Below are positions 1 through 5,219 of a stretch of DNA of 5,219 bases, piece by piece. A model generated the notes under the pieces. That model was given only the letters and a program-made list of their open reading frames with translations, did no database searches and was not told the origin of the DNA. This DNA is from Lachnospiraceae bacterium (GTDB lineage: Bacteria; Bacillota; Clostridia; Lachnospirales; Lachnospiraceae). The translations under genes and the position numbers were made by a program. The stretch lies in the NCBI GenBank assembly GCA_024695225.1, contig JAILIO010000009.1:1-5219 (forward strand), in the 5' to 3' direction. How positions within the stretch are numbered: position 1 is the first letter of the stretch; every line of letters begins with the position of its first letter.

Positions 1-285
1 TATCGTGAGTTTGAAAGCAGGGTAAATATTATAAGTGACACTACAGTAATATCAGAAACTGAGACCGGAAAAAAGAAGGTCATTACAATAAAGAGCAAGG
101 CTTATGACATTGTAAAGGCATCAATTGATACTAAAATTGGAAGATTTACGAAGCACGAGATAGTAAATATATGCCCAAGTATCAGCGAAAAATCAGTAGA
201 AGCGGCAATGAAAAAACTTTTAGACGAAGGATATATAGTAAAACATGGATCGGGAAAAGGTACTTTTTATTCTAAAAAGTTTTAA
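1..285 (+). CDS. C-terminal fragment of a winged-helix protein, possibly Fic family (5' end outside window)
   Basis: An open frame runs from the left edge to a TAA at 283-285, giving the last 94 residues of a protein. Residues 33-75 look like the helices of a winged helix-turn-helix (SKAYDIVKA, then FTKHEIVNI and EKSVEAAMKKLLDEGYI). Residues 80-93 look like the wing (VKHGSGKGTFY). The first residues (YREFESRVNI) followed by a linker and a C-terminal winged helix resemble the tail of some Firmicutes Fic-family (AMP-transferase) proteins. The Fic motif HxFx(D/E)GNGRxxR would lie outside the window, so this is an inference. A GntR- or MarR-like regulator or another wHTH-tailed protein is possible. 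The piece is much AT-richer than its neighbour (about 33% G+C, many ATA and AAA codons), which suggests a horizontally acquired gene. Confidence 0.6.
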   Translation, partial: YREFESRVNIISDTTVISETETGKKKVITIKSKAYDIVKASIDTKIGRFTKHEIVNICPSISEKSVEAAMKKLLDEGYIVKHGSGKGTFYSKKF

Positions 286-302
286 TGGGTCGATCCATTG
301 AA
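281..302. repeat. Near-perfect inverted repeat over the stop codon, upstream of the amylase RBS
   Basis: The centre is AATGGGTC|GATCCATT (284-299), with 7 of 8 positions symmetric. The symmetry resumes outward as TT (281-282) with AA (301-302), giving 9 of 11 pairs. There is no loop, so it reads better as a DNA-binding dyad or a recombination scar than as an RNA hairpin. It ends in the amylase ribosome binding site (301-306). A bound repressor could therefore affect amylase expression, but that is inference. It does not match the carbon-catabolite cre consensus. Confidence 0.4.
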
Positions 303-306
303 AGGA
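301..306 (+). promoter_or_regulatory. Ribosome binding site deciding the TTG start of the amylase
   Basis: AAAGGA lies 7 bases upstream of TTG 314-316. An in-frame stop (TGA at 299-301) excludes any start further upstream. The next in-frame candidates are the paired ATG codons at 347-352, and no comparable purine-rich site lies at the right distance before them. The TTG is therefore the best-supported start. Confidence 0.7.
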
Positions 307-313
307 AAAAGCA

Positions 314-1768
314 TTGTCGGATAATAAACCCCACAAAAATCGCACTATGATGCAGTATTTTGAATGGTATCTGCCGGAGGATTCCGCCCACTGGAAAAGA
401 GCTGCAAAGGATGCGGCGCATCTCGCAGACATAGGGATCACCATGGTGTGGCTGCCACCGGCCTGCAAAGGAGCTTCGGGCATACATGATGTGGGCTATG
501 GAATATATGATCCCTACGATTTGGGAGAGTTCGACCAGAAGGGCAGCGTTCCCACTAAATACGGAACGAAAGCCGAGTATTTTAAAGCCGTTAAGAGCAT
601 GCATAAAGCAGGCCTGAAAGTCCTTGCGGATATGGTGCTGAACCACAGGATGGGGGCTGATGCTACTGAATGCGTGACTGCCTGCAGAGTAGATTCCGGG
701 AACCGGATGAAGAGAATAAGTGAAATGCATGAGATAGAGGCCTGGACGAAATTTGATTATCCCGTGAGAAACGGAAAGTATTCGGATTTCAAATGGGATC
801 ACAGGCATTTTGACGGCGTTGACAGGGATGAAAGAAAAAAAGAAAACGGAGTATTTCTCCTGGGAAATAAAAACTGGGACAGAAATGTGGACGACCAGTA
901 CGGGAATTTCGACTATCTGATGGGCGCTGATCTGGCCCTGGACGAGAGCGAGGTTTATGAGGAACTGAAGCGGTACGGGTTCTGGTTTACGGATCTGACA
1001 GATGTGGATGGTTTCAGACTGGATGCAGTAAAGCATATGGACTCTGATTTTTACAGGGAGTGGCTGAAAGCCATGCGCGAACACACGGGAAAAGAGATGT
1101 TTGCGGTTGGAGAGTACTGGCATCCGGATGTAAATTATCTTCAGAAATATATCGAAAGAACAGGGGGTGGGATGAGCCTGTTCGACATACCCCTGCACTT
1201 CAAATTCCATTATATTTCCAACGCCAATTCAGGCTTCAGGATGACCCAGATATTCAGAGACACTTTGACCGAAAGGGATTCCTGGCACAGCGTGACTTTT
1301 GTGGAAAATCATGACACCCAGCCGGGACAGGCTCTGGAGTCTCCGGTTGCGCCATGGCTCAAGCCCATAGCCTATGCTATCATACTGCTGCAGGAGCGTG
1401 GCATTCCCTGTGTGTTCTACGGTGATTATTACGGCATACCTCACAATGGGATCGAACCGGTAAAGGAACTGGATAATCTCCTGAAACTCAGACGGGATAA
1501 TGCCTACGGGCCTGAGCATGACTATTATGACGACGACAATATAGTCGGCTTTACCCGTGAAGGGACAGGCGCAGATCAGGGTCTGGCAGTACTTTTGAGC
1601 GATGGACCCGGCGGCACAAAGAAGATGTATATTGGCAAGGCCCACGCAGGACAGGTGTTTGAGGATGTTTTGGGAAGATGCACGGAGCAGGTCGTTATTG
1701 ACCCTGAGGGAAACGGAGTGTTCAGGACAGATGGAGGATACGTTTCTGTTTGGGTTCCCTGTGCCTGA
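314..1768 (+). CDS. amyA: Cytoplasmic alpha-amylase, GH13 (AmyA-like)
   Basis: This 484-residue protein hydrolyses alpha-1,4-glucosidic bonds in starch, glycogen or maltodextrin. It has no signal peptide and begins almost directly with the barrel (MMQYFEWYLP at 12-21), so it should act inside the cell, as E. coli AmyA does. GH13 signatures appear in order: DMVLNH at 106-111; GFRLDAVKH at 233-241 with nucleophile D237; VGEYW at 265-269 with acid/base E267; and FVENHDTQP at 329-337 with transition-state D334. N110, D200 (GNFDYLM) and H241 match the calcium-site positions of bacterial liquefying amylases. GEFDQKGSVPTKYG (71-84) is typical of the AmyA/AmyS group (GH13_5). The C-terminal beta domain ends in the usual GGYVSVWV. 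Length is normal for the family and all key residues are present, so it should be active. It starts at TTG with an AAAGGA site. No clear promoter is visible in the 28-base gap, so transcription may come from within or beyond the AT-rich gene upstream. Confidence 0.96.
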   Translation: MSDNKPHKNRTMMQYFEWYLPEDSAHWKRAAKDAAHLADIGITMVWLPPACKGASGIHDVGYGIYDPYDLGEFDQKGSVPTKYGTKAEYFKAVKSMHKAGLKVLADMVLNHRMGADATECVTACRVDSGNRMKRISEMHEIEAWTKFDYPVRNGKYSDFKWDHRHFDGVDRDERKKENGVFLLGNKNWDRNVDDQYGNFDYLMGADLALDESEVYEELKRYGFWFTDLTDVDGFRLDAVKHMDSDFYREWLKAMREHTGKEMFAVGEYWHPDVNYLQKYIERTGGGMSLFDIPLHFKFHYISNANSGFRMTQIFRDTLTERDSWHSVTFVENHDTQPGQALESPVAPWLKPIAYAIILLQERGIPCVFYGDYYGIPHNGIEPVKELDNLLKLRRDNAYGPEHDYYDDDNIVGFTREGTGADQGLAVLLSDGPGGTKKMYIGKAHAGQVFEDVLGRCTEQVVIDPEGNGVFRTDGGYVSVWVPCA

Positions 1769-1798
1769 TAGAGAGTATTTTTCAGTGCGTAAATTTGT

Positions 1799-1833
1799 TT
1801 CACGCTGTATCATGGTGTCAGGTGATACATGAA
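1799..1833 (+). promoter_or_regulatory. Bulged stem-loop between amylase and cyclase genes
   Basis: TGTATCA (1806-1812) pairs perfectly with TGATACA (1823-1829) across a 10-base loop. The outer arms TTCA (1799-1802) and TGAA (1830-1833) continue the stem after a 3-base CGC bulge. The following bases are A-rich rather than T-rich, so it is not a canonical intrinsic terminator. It could be an operator dyad, an mRNA processing or stability element, or chance. It is the only notable structure in the 91-109 bases between the genes. Confidence 0.4.
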
Positions 1834-1861
1834 AAACTGAGAAAAATGTTTCGGGAAATAT

Positions 1862-1869
1862 GGAAAGGA
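1862..1869 (+). promoter_or_regulatory. Ribosome binding site favouring the cyclase start at 1878
   Basis: GGAAAGGA ends 8 bases before ATG 1878-1880, an ideal Shine-Dalgarno arrangement. The upstream in-frame ATG at 1860-1862 has only a weak CGGGA-like stretch before it and itself overlaps this site. The later start is therefore preferred. Confidence 0.6.
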
Positions 1870-1877
1870 TCAAAAAT

Positions 1878-2852
1878 ATGGGATCAGATGAGAAGTTGAT
1901 ACATTCCGTAGGCACTGCAATACGGAGTCTGTACCAGATGATAGTGACCATCGATGGAAATACGGGGAGATGCTGTATCCTGGACCACAACCCAGAATTG
2001 AAAAGCATTTCCGGAAACACAGATGATCTTTCAAAGTTGGAAGATTCGATTTACATGAATATCCACCCCATAGACAGGGCAGTGTTTCAGGAGTTTACTG
2101 ACAAAGATGATCTCAAAAAAGAACTTGAGCGGCATGTGTTTATTTCCTGTGAGTGTCGTATCAGACATGCGGACGGGCGTTATTACTGGTCGGAACTCAT
2201 CATGTGCAACGCCACAGAAGAAGACCGGCCGGCGGGATGCGATCTGGTGTTTCTGATAAGGGACATCCACAGATGGAAGACCAGGGAGATAAGGGAGGAT
2301 GCAAAGCAGCTTATGCTGTTTGAGCATCTCAGGGATGATTACGAAAAACTATTTGAGGAAAATATGCGGGATGAACAGACCGGATGCTACAACCGCAAGG
2401 GAATGAAGTATTACACGGACAAAGTCATGGAGGAGGCGGAAAAGACCGGAAAGCATATTTTTGTCTGTGTAGCTGACTTGAATGGACTAAAGCATCTGAA
2501 CGATACCTATGGCCATGCGGCGGGTGACGAGGCGATCGCGGCGGTGTCTTCTGAACTGTTGAAGGCTGCCCCCGGAGGCTCGCGGATAGTGAGGACCGGA
2601 GGTGATGAATTCCTGCTTCTGGCAGTTTTAGATCCGGACAACAGGGAACCGGATGAGATGAGTGAAAAGATAGACGCAGGGCTTAAAGCCTACAATGAGG
2701 CCCACGACAATCCGTACAGCGTCGGCGTCAGCTACGGCTGGGTACTTTTGCCCTTGAAGGATGGGATGGATGACCTGGATGATTATGTGGAGATGGCGGA
2801 TGCAAAGATGTATGAGATGAAACGAAAAAGAGACAAATATCGCAGAGAGTGA
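1878..2852 (+). CDS. Soluble PAS-GGDEF diguanylate cyclase
   Basis: The protein should condense two GTP into cyclic di-GMP. It is 324 residues long from ATG 1878; an alternative ATG at 1860 adds six residues (MERIKN). Numbering here is from 1878. Residues about 10-130 form a PAS-like sensor, with a typical late segment CRIRHADGRYYWSELIM (93-109) and RDIHRWK at 128-134. A charged, probably coiled-coil linker follows (136-162). The GGDEF domain begins at DEQTGCYNRKG (165-175). It carries ADLNGLKHLNDTYGH (199-213) with metal ligand D200, and an intact active-site GGDEF at 241-245, so activity is expected. The allosteric RxxD inhibition site is absent: PGGS occupies its place, five residues before GGDEF. 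No membrane segment or signal peptide is visible, so the input is probably a cytosolic ligand or redox cue; which one cannot be read. It follows the amylase on the same strand with no canonical terminator between, so co-transcription is possible. Confidence 0.93.
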   Translation: MGSDEKLIHSVGTAIRSLYQMIVTIDGNTGRCCILDHNPELKSISGNTDDLSKLEDSIYMNIHPIDRAVFQEFTDKDDLKKELERHVFISCECRIRHADGRYYWSELIMCNATEEDRPAGCDLVFLIRDIHRWKTREIREDAKQLMLFEHLRDDYEKLFEENMRDEQTGCYNRKGMKYYTDKVMEEAEKTGKHIFVCVADLNGLKHLNDTYGHAAGDEAIAAVSSELLKAAPGGSRIVRTGGDEFLLLAVLDPDNREPDEMSEKIDAGLKAYNEAHDNPYSVGVSYGWVLLPLKDGMDDLDDYVEMADAKMYEMKRKRDKYRRE

Positions 2853-2953
2853 AAAAACATCGCCTCTCCTTCGCATTTCGGTATCCGGGGACAGGAGCAG
2901 GTTTGTCTGCAAAGAAAAGAAGACCGGTTATGATATAAATACAGCTGATAATG

Positions 2954-3000
2954 GCCCGTGTACGGATCAGAAAAAATCCTGTACACGGGCTTGTATTTTT
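2954..3000 (+). terminator. Intrinsic terminator after the cyclase gene
   Basis: GCCCGTGTAC (2954-2963) pairs perfectly with GTACACGGGC (2981-2990). An inner GGAT/ATCC stem (2964-2967 with 2976-2979) extends it after one bulged T. The loop is CAGAAAAA. TTGTATTTTT follows at 2991-3000. This is a strong rho-independent terminator about 100 bases after the cyclase stop, separating that gene from the MATE gene. Bases 2853-2953 hold no gene or riboswitch that I can recognise. Confidence 0.85.
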
Positions 3001-3017
3001 AATTCTTATGTGATAAA
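2991..3017 (+). promoter_or_regulatory. Weak candidate promoter for the MATE gene
   Basis: TTGTAT (2991-2996, 3 of 6 to the -35 consensus) and GATAAA (3012-3017, 4 of 6 to the -10) are 15 bases apart. A TGn extended -10 precedes GATAAA (TG at 3009-3010). It overlaps the terminator's T tract. Spacing and -35 are poor. It is listed because the MATE gene lies after a terminator and needs its own promoter somewhere in 3001-3070. Confidence 0.22.
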
Positions 3018-3088
3018 ACCTATGGGCAAAATAAAGAAGAGAAGACGATGACAGAATATTATGTTATGTAAGAGGAAGTGATATCGAA

Positions 3089-4513
3089 ATGCGTGAGGCA
3101 GTAAATAACAGAAAAAGGGAGACAGATTTTACGAAGGGAAGTCCGGCTAAGCTGATACTTTCTTTCTTTTGGCCTCTTCTTGTGACCAGTATGCTGCAGC
3201 AGTTTTACAATTTTGCAGACACCTGGATCGTGGGAAAAGGTCTTGGGGACAATGCGCTGGCAGCGGTGGGAAACATGGGCTCACTGTTCTTTTTGATCGT
3301 GGGATTTTCCTTTGGTCTGGCCAATGGATTTGGAGTGCTCATAGCCCAGAGTTACGGGGCGAAGGATGAGGAACTTCTGAAACACAGATTTGCGGGAGTG
3401 ATCGAATTGGGGATCCTCTTGAGTATCCTTTTGACTGTTTTCAGCGTACTCTTTCTTCCCCGGGCGCTGGAAATGCTCAGGACCGATGAATTGATAATGA
3501 GAGACAGTCTGACCTATGGTTATATCGTTTTCGGAGGGGTGTCTGCAGGTATCTGTTTCAATATTTCGGGCGCCATATTGAGAGCTTTCGGGGACAGCAG
3601 GACTCCGCTTAAAGCCATTGTCATCGCATCGGTTTTGAATATTACCCTTGACTGCGTGTTTATATTTACACTCCACATGGGTGTCGCCGGGGCAGCCATG
3701 GCGACGATAGCTTCGCAGCTGGTGTCCTCCGTGATCTGCATCAACCGCCTCAGAAAGATACCCATGCTCAGGCTCGAAAAAGAGTACTTTATAAATGAGC
3801 ACCGGGTATATGCAGATCTCCTGCGAAACGGACTCCCCATGGCTTTCATGAATTCTATCACCGCTGTGGGATGCATGGTCGTACAGTATTTTGTCAACGG
3901 ATACGGGGTGGTCTACACAGCAGCTTACGCCGCATGCAGTAAATACCTGAACCTGTTCATGAACCCTGCGGCAACCGCCGGCAGCGCTGTCAGCGCATAT
4001 ACCAGTCAGAATTACGGCGCTGGCAGATATAGCCGGATAAGGGAAGGACTGTCTGTATGCATGGGCATTGCCATAATCACCTACATTGGTCTGGGGAGCA
4101 TTATGATATTTTATCCCTCCCGGCTCGCAGAGATCCTGCTTTCCGGAGAAGAACAGATCAGCCTGGTATGTGAATTCCTGCCGCGGTGCGGCGCCATGAT
4201 GATCTTCGTGAACGGACTGTTTGTGGTTAGAAGCGTGGTGCAGGGGATGGGAAAGCCATTTTACCCTATGATGTCCGGCATACTTGAGATGGTTTTGAGA
4301 GTGATAGTGGTTTCTTTTTTCATAAACAGGATAGGCTTCAGAGCTGCGGCATACGCGGAAATAAGTGCTTGGGCCGGGGCTTTTGCATTAAACGCTTTTG
4401 CACTTCGAAGGGAACTTACGCCTCTGCTCCTCAGAGAGAAAGACCATCACGAAAATGAGGACGCTGTAAGGGAAAAAGTCCGCCATCACAGGAGGGCAGT
4501 GCAGGTCCGTTAA
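3089..4513 (+). CDS. MATE family multidrug/small-molecule exporter
   Basis: This 474-residue integral membrane protein belongs to the multidrug and toxic compound extrusion family. These proteins export cationic or hydrophobic small molecules in exchange for Na+ or H+. About twelve membrane helices can be drawn, in two pseudo-symmetric halves: roughly 22-44, 55-75, 100-123, 141-162, 174-194, 198-216, then 247-270, 276-300, 320-341, 360-382, 392-412 and 417-438. The family signature NFADTWIVGKGLGDNALAAVG-like stretch starts at residue 41, with the conserved TM1 acidic residue at D44. The first half carries GDSRTPL (168-174) and GVAGAAMATIASQ (198-210). The second half carries the equivalent QGMGKPFYP (385-393) and GFRAAAYAEISAW (416-428). 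A charged tail of about 30 residues rich in His and Arg ends the protein. GAGGA at 3072-3076 lies 12 bases before the ATG, slightly far. Substrate cannot be predicted. It appears monocistronic, bounded by terminators on both sides. Confidence 0.95.
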   Translation: MREAVNNRKRETDFTKGSPAKLILSFFWPLLVTSMLQQFYNFADTWIVGKGLGDNALAAVGNMGSLFFLIVGFSFGLANGFGVLIAQSYGAKDEELLKHRFAGVIELGILLSILLTVFSVLFLPRALEMLRTDELIMRDSLTYGYIVFGGVSAGICFNISGAILRAFGDSRTPLKAIVIASVLNITLDCVFIFTLHMGVAGAAMATIASQLVSSVICINRLRKIPMLRLEKEYFINEHRVYADLLRNGLPMAFMNSITAVGCMVVQYFVNGYGVVYTAAYAACSKYLNLFMNPAATAGSAVSAYTSQNYGAGRYSRIREGLSVCMGIAIITYIGLGSIMIFYPSRLAEILLSGEEQISLVCEFLPRCGAMMIFVNGLFVVRSVVQGMGKPFYPMMSGILEMVLRVIVVSFFINRIGFRAAAYAEISAWAGAFALNAFALRRELTPLLLREKDHHENEDAVREKVRHHRRAVQVR

Positions 4514-4586
4514 ACTAAGGTCACATTGAAGAAGTATGGATGTGTTCTGACAGATGAGAAGATCTGCGAATGAATATTGAATATAG

Positions 4587-4627
4587 AACAGCTGCATGCG
4601 CCCCCTCAGTTGCATGCAGCTGTTTTT
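4587..4627. terminator. Strong hairpin terminator between convergent genes
   Basis: AACAGCTGCATGC (4587-4599) pairs perfectly with GCATGCAGCTGTT (4612-4624) over a 12-base loop, and a T run follows on the plus strand (4621-4627, TGTTTTT). This terminates the MATE transcript about 75 bases after its stop. On the minus strand the same hairpin is followed by TTCTATATTC, which is T-rich enough that it may also end the convergent NifX-like transcript. The bidirectional role is inferred. Confidence 0.85.
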
Positions 4628-4694
4628 GACCGGTTTTCATATGGATGAACCCGGAATTGTTACGATACCTATATCGGCCTGATGAAGTTTATTC

Positions 4695-5219
4695 TTAATG
4701 GCAACCGTCGGAACCGCAGCCACCACCATGATGTCCGCAATCGTGCCCTTCGCCGTGATGACCTCCCTCACCGTGATGTCCGCAGCCGTGACCTTCACCG
4801 TGTTCATGGTCGTGATGATGACATGCGGCATCCGGATCATAATCGAGATTTCCTTCCAGATAGTTTTTCACTGCTTCATCCGCATTCCCTGAAACACCGG
4901 GCAGCAGTTTTATCCCTGCTTCTTCCAGAGCCATCCTGGCTCCCATTCCTATACCTCCGCAGATCAGTACTTCCACCTCGGCGGCTTTGAGAAATCCCGC
5001 CAAAGCTCCGTGACCTGTGCCGTTGGTGTCGATGACTTCGGAACTGCTGACAGCGCCGTCTGTCACATCGTAGATCTTGAACTGTTCTGTCCTTCCGAAG
5101 TGCTGTCCAACCATCTCCTGTTCGTAAGTTACTGCGATCCTCATAGTATCATCCCCCTTTTTCTGTAGTATCCTGTTTGCGTCTGCGGAGTCAACTCTGT
5201 AACTGCCGCCTGTGATCCT
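4695..5219 (-). CDS. NifX/NifB-type Nitro_FeMo-Co domain protein with His-rich tail; open to the right edge, possible DUF134 fusion
   Basis: From ATG 5142-5144 the protein has 149 residues and a Nitro_FeMo-Co (PF02579) fold. MRIAVTYE opens the domain, FGRTEQFKIYDV is at 16-27, GHGALAGFLK at 44-53, VLICGGIGMGARMALEEAGI at 59-78, and GVSGNADEAVKNYLEGNL at 83-100. Family members bind or carry Mo/Fe-S cofactors in nitrogen fixation. Most, as here, occur without nif genes and have no settled role, often beside P-loop Fe-S ATPases. Residues 108-149 are a Gly/His/Cys tail with 14 His and 5 Cys, probably metal-binding. The frame has no stop between 5144 and the window edge. Its 25 extra codons include RITGGSYR, like the end of DUF134/UPF0251 helix-turn-helix proteins, so the gene is drawn as partial at its 5' end. 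The alternative is a separate 149-residue protein from ATG 5144, which has a good AAGGGGG site. The domain call is firm; the extension is about 60% likely. Confidence 0.85.
   Translation of the reverse strand, partial: RITGGSYRVDSADANRILQKKGDDTMRIAVTYEQEMVGQHFGRTEQFKIYDVTDGAVSSSEVIDTNGTGHGALAGFLKAAEVEVLICGGIGMGARMALEEAGIKLLPGVSGNADEAVKNYLEGNLDYDPDAACHHHDHEHGEGHGCGHHGEGGHHGEGHDCGHHGGGCGSDGCH
4698..4823 (-). repeat. Sequence encoding Gly/His/Cys tail with internal repeats
   Basis: These bases encode the last 42 residues of the NifX-like protein, which are made almost only of Gly (15), His (14), Cys (5), Glu and Asp. The octapeptide GHxCGHHG occurs twice, 15 residues apart (4770-4793 and 4725-4748), with a related GHHGEG between them. 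The DNA is correspondingly repetitive (GGACATCA and GGTCATCA variants). It suggests growth by short in-frame duplication and a Ni, Zn, Co, Cu or Fe binding role, by analogy with His-rich tails of metallochaperones. Confidence 0.7.
5153..5160 (-). promoter_or_regulatory. Shine-Dalgarno-like site before internal ATG 5144
   Basis: On the minus strand AAAGGGGG lies 8 bases before ATG 5142-5144. Spacing and sequence are those of a genuine ribosome binding site. It supports initiation at MRIAVTYE, either as the only start or as an internal second start within a longer fused frame. In the fused reading these bases encode Lys-Lys-Gly. Confidence 0.5.

Noticed and set aside
285..350. Short plus-strand frame ATG 285 to TGA (21 codons) overlapping the TAA of the left gene
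   Set aside because: It is in a different frame from the amylase, overlaps the amylase start, lacks a ribosome binding site and has no leader-peptide features.
272..1210. Minus-strand open frame of 312 codons opposite the amylase
   Set aside because: It lies antisense to a gene with all GH13 catalytic motifs, has no recognisable domain, and its composition is what the complement of that gene would give.
1799..1833. Intrinsic terminator after the amylase
   Set aside because: The stem is moderate, AT-containing and followed by A-rich bases rather than a T tract.
1229..2020. Minus-strand open frame of 263 codons spanning the amylase end and cyclase start
   Set aside because: It overlaps two well-supported plus-strand genes and shows no motif or credible ribosome binding site.
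2853..2950. Possible c-di-GMP (GEMM) riboswitch near the cyclase gene, suggested by CGGTATCCGGGG and GCAAAG strings
   Set aside because: The conserved GEMM core and its order of stems are not present on either strand.
3048..3071. Seven-codon frame (MTEYYVM) just before the MATE gene, with purine-rich bases upstream
   Set aside because: It is too short to judge; no attenuator or drug-responsive hairpin pair accompanies it, so a leader-peptide claim is unsupported.
4682..4990. Plus-strand frame rich in Arg, His and Asp
   Set aside because: It is the complement of the repetitive His-rich tail and the NifX-like domain; its odd composition comes from that repeat.

Overview
The window reads as chromosomal DNA of an anaerobic Firmicute, most likely a Clostridia/Lachnospiraceae-type bacterium. 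This is an inference from four things: strong AAAGGA/AGGGGG-type ribosome binding sites, a TTG start, the gene families present (cytoplasmic GH13 alpha-amylase, soluble PAS-GGDEF cyclase, MATE exporter, NifX-like protein with a His-rich tail), and intermediate G+C. No rRNA, tRNA, CRISPR array, insertion sequence or transposase was seen.

Layout, left to right. Bases 1-285 are the 3' end of an AT-rich gene (about 33% G+C by hand count) ending in a winged-helix-like domain, possibly the tail of a Fic-family protein. A near-perfect dyad at 281-302 sits on its stop codon. A complete cytoplasmic alpha-amylase follows, starting at TTG 314 with an AAAGGA ribosome binding site, and its base composition is clearly richer in G+C. 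A short gap with a bulged stem-loop (1799-1833) separates it from a soluble PAS-GGDEF diguanylate cyclase whose better-supported start is 1878. A strong intrinsic terminator at 2954-3000 closes this left-hand plus-strand block. A 12-TM MATE exporter (3089-4513) follows as its own unit. A 13-bp perfect hairpin with a T tract (4587-4627) lies between it and a convergent minus-strand gene.

That minus-strand gene (4695 to the right edge) encodes a NifX/NifB-type Nitro_FeMo-Co domain with a 42-residue Gly/His/Cys tail. Its frame stays open upstream of the obvious ATG at 5144 to the window edge. The extra residues include RITGGSYR, which resembles the C-terminal end of DUF134/UPF0251 regulators, so the gene may be a DUF134-NifX fusion cut by the window.

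The genes do not form one pathway. The amylase degrades intracellular alpha-glucan, the cyclase makes the second messenger c-di-GMP, the MATE protein exports small molecules, and the NifX-like protein probably handles metal or Fe-S cofactors. Amylase and cyclase could be co-transcribed because no canonical terminator lies between them, but the functional link is unproven. I see no clear new multi-gene system. The most informative oddities are the composition junction with the dyad at 281-302, the possible fusion at the right edge, and the metal-binding tail.
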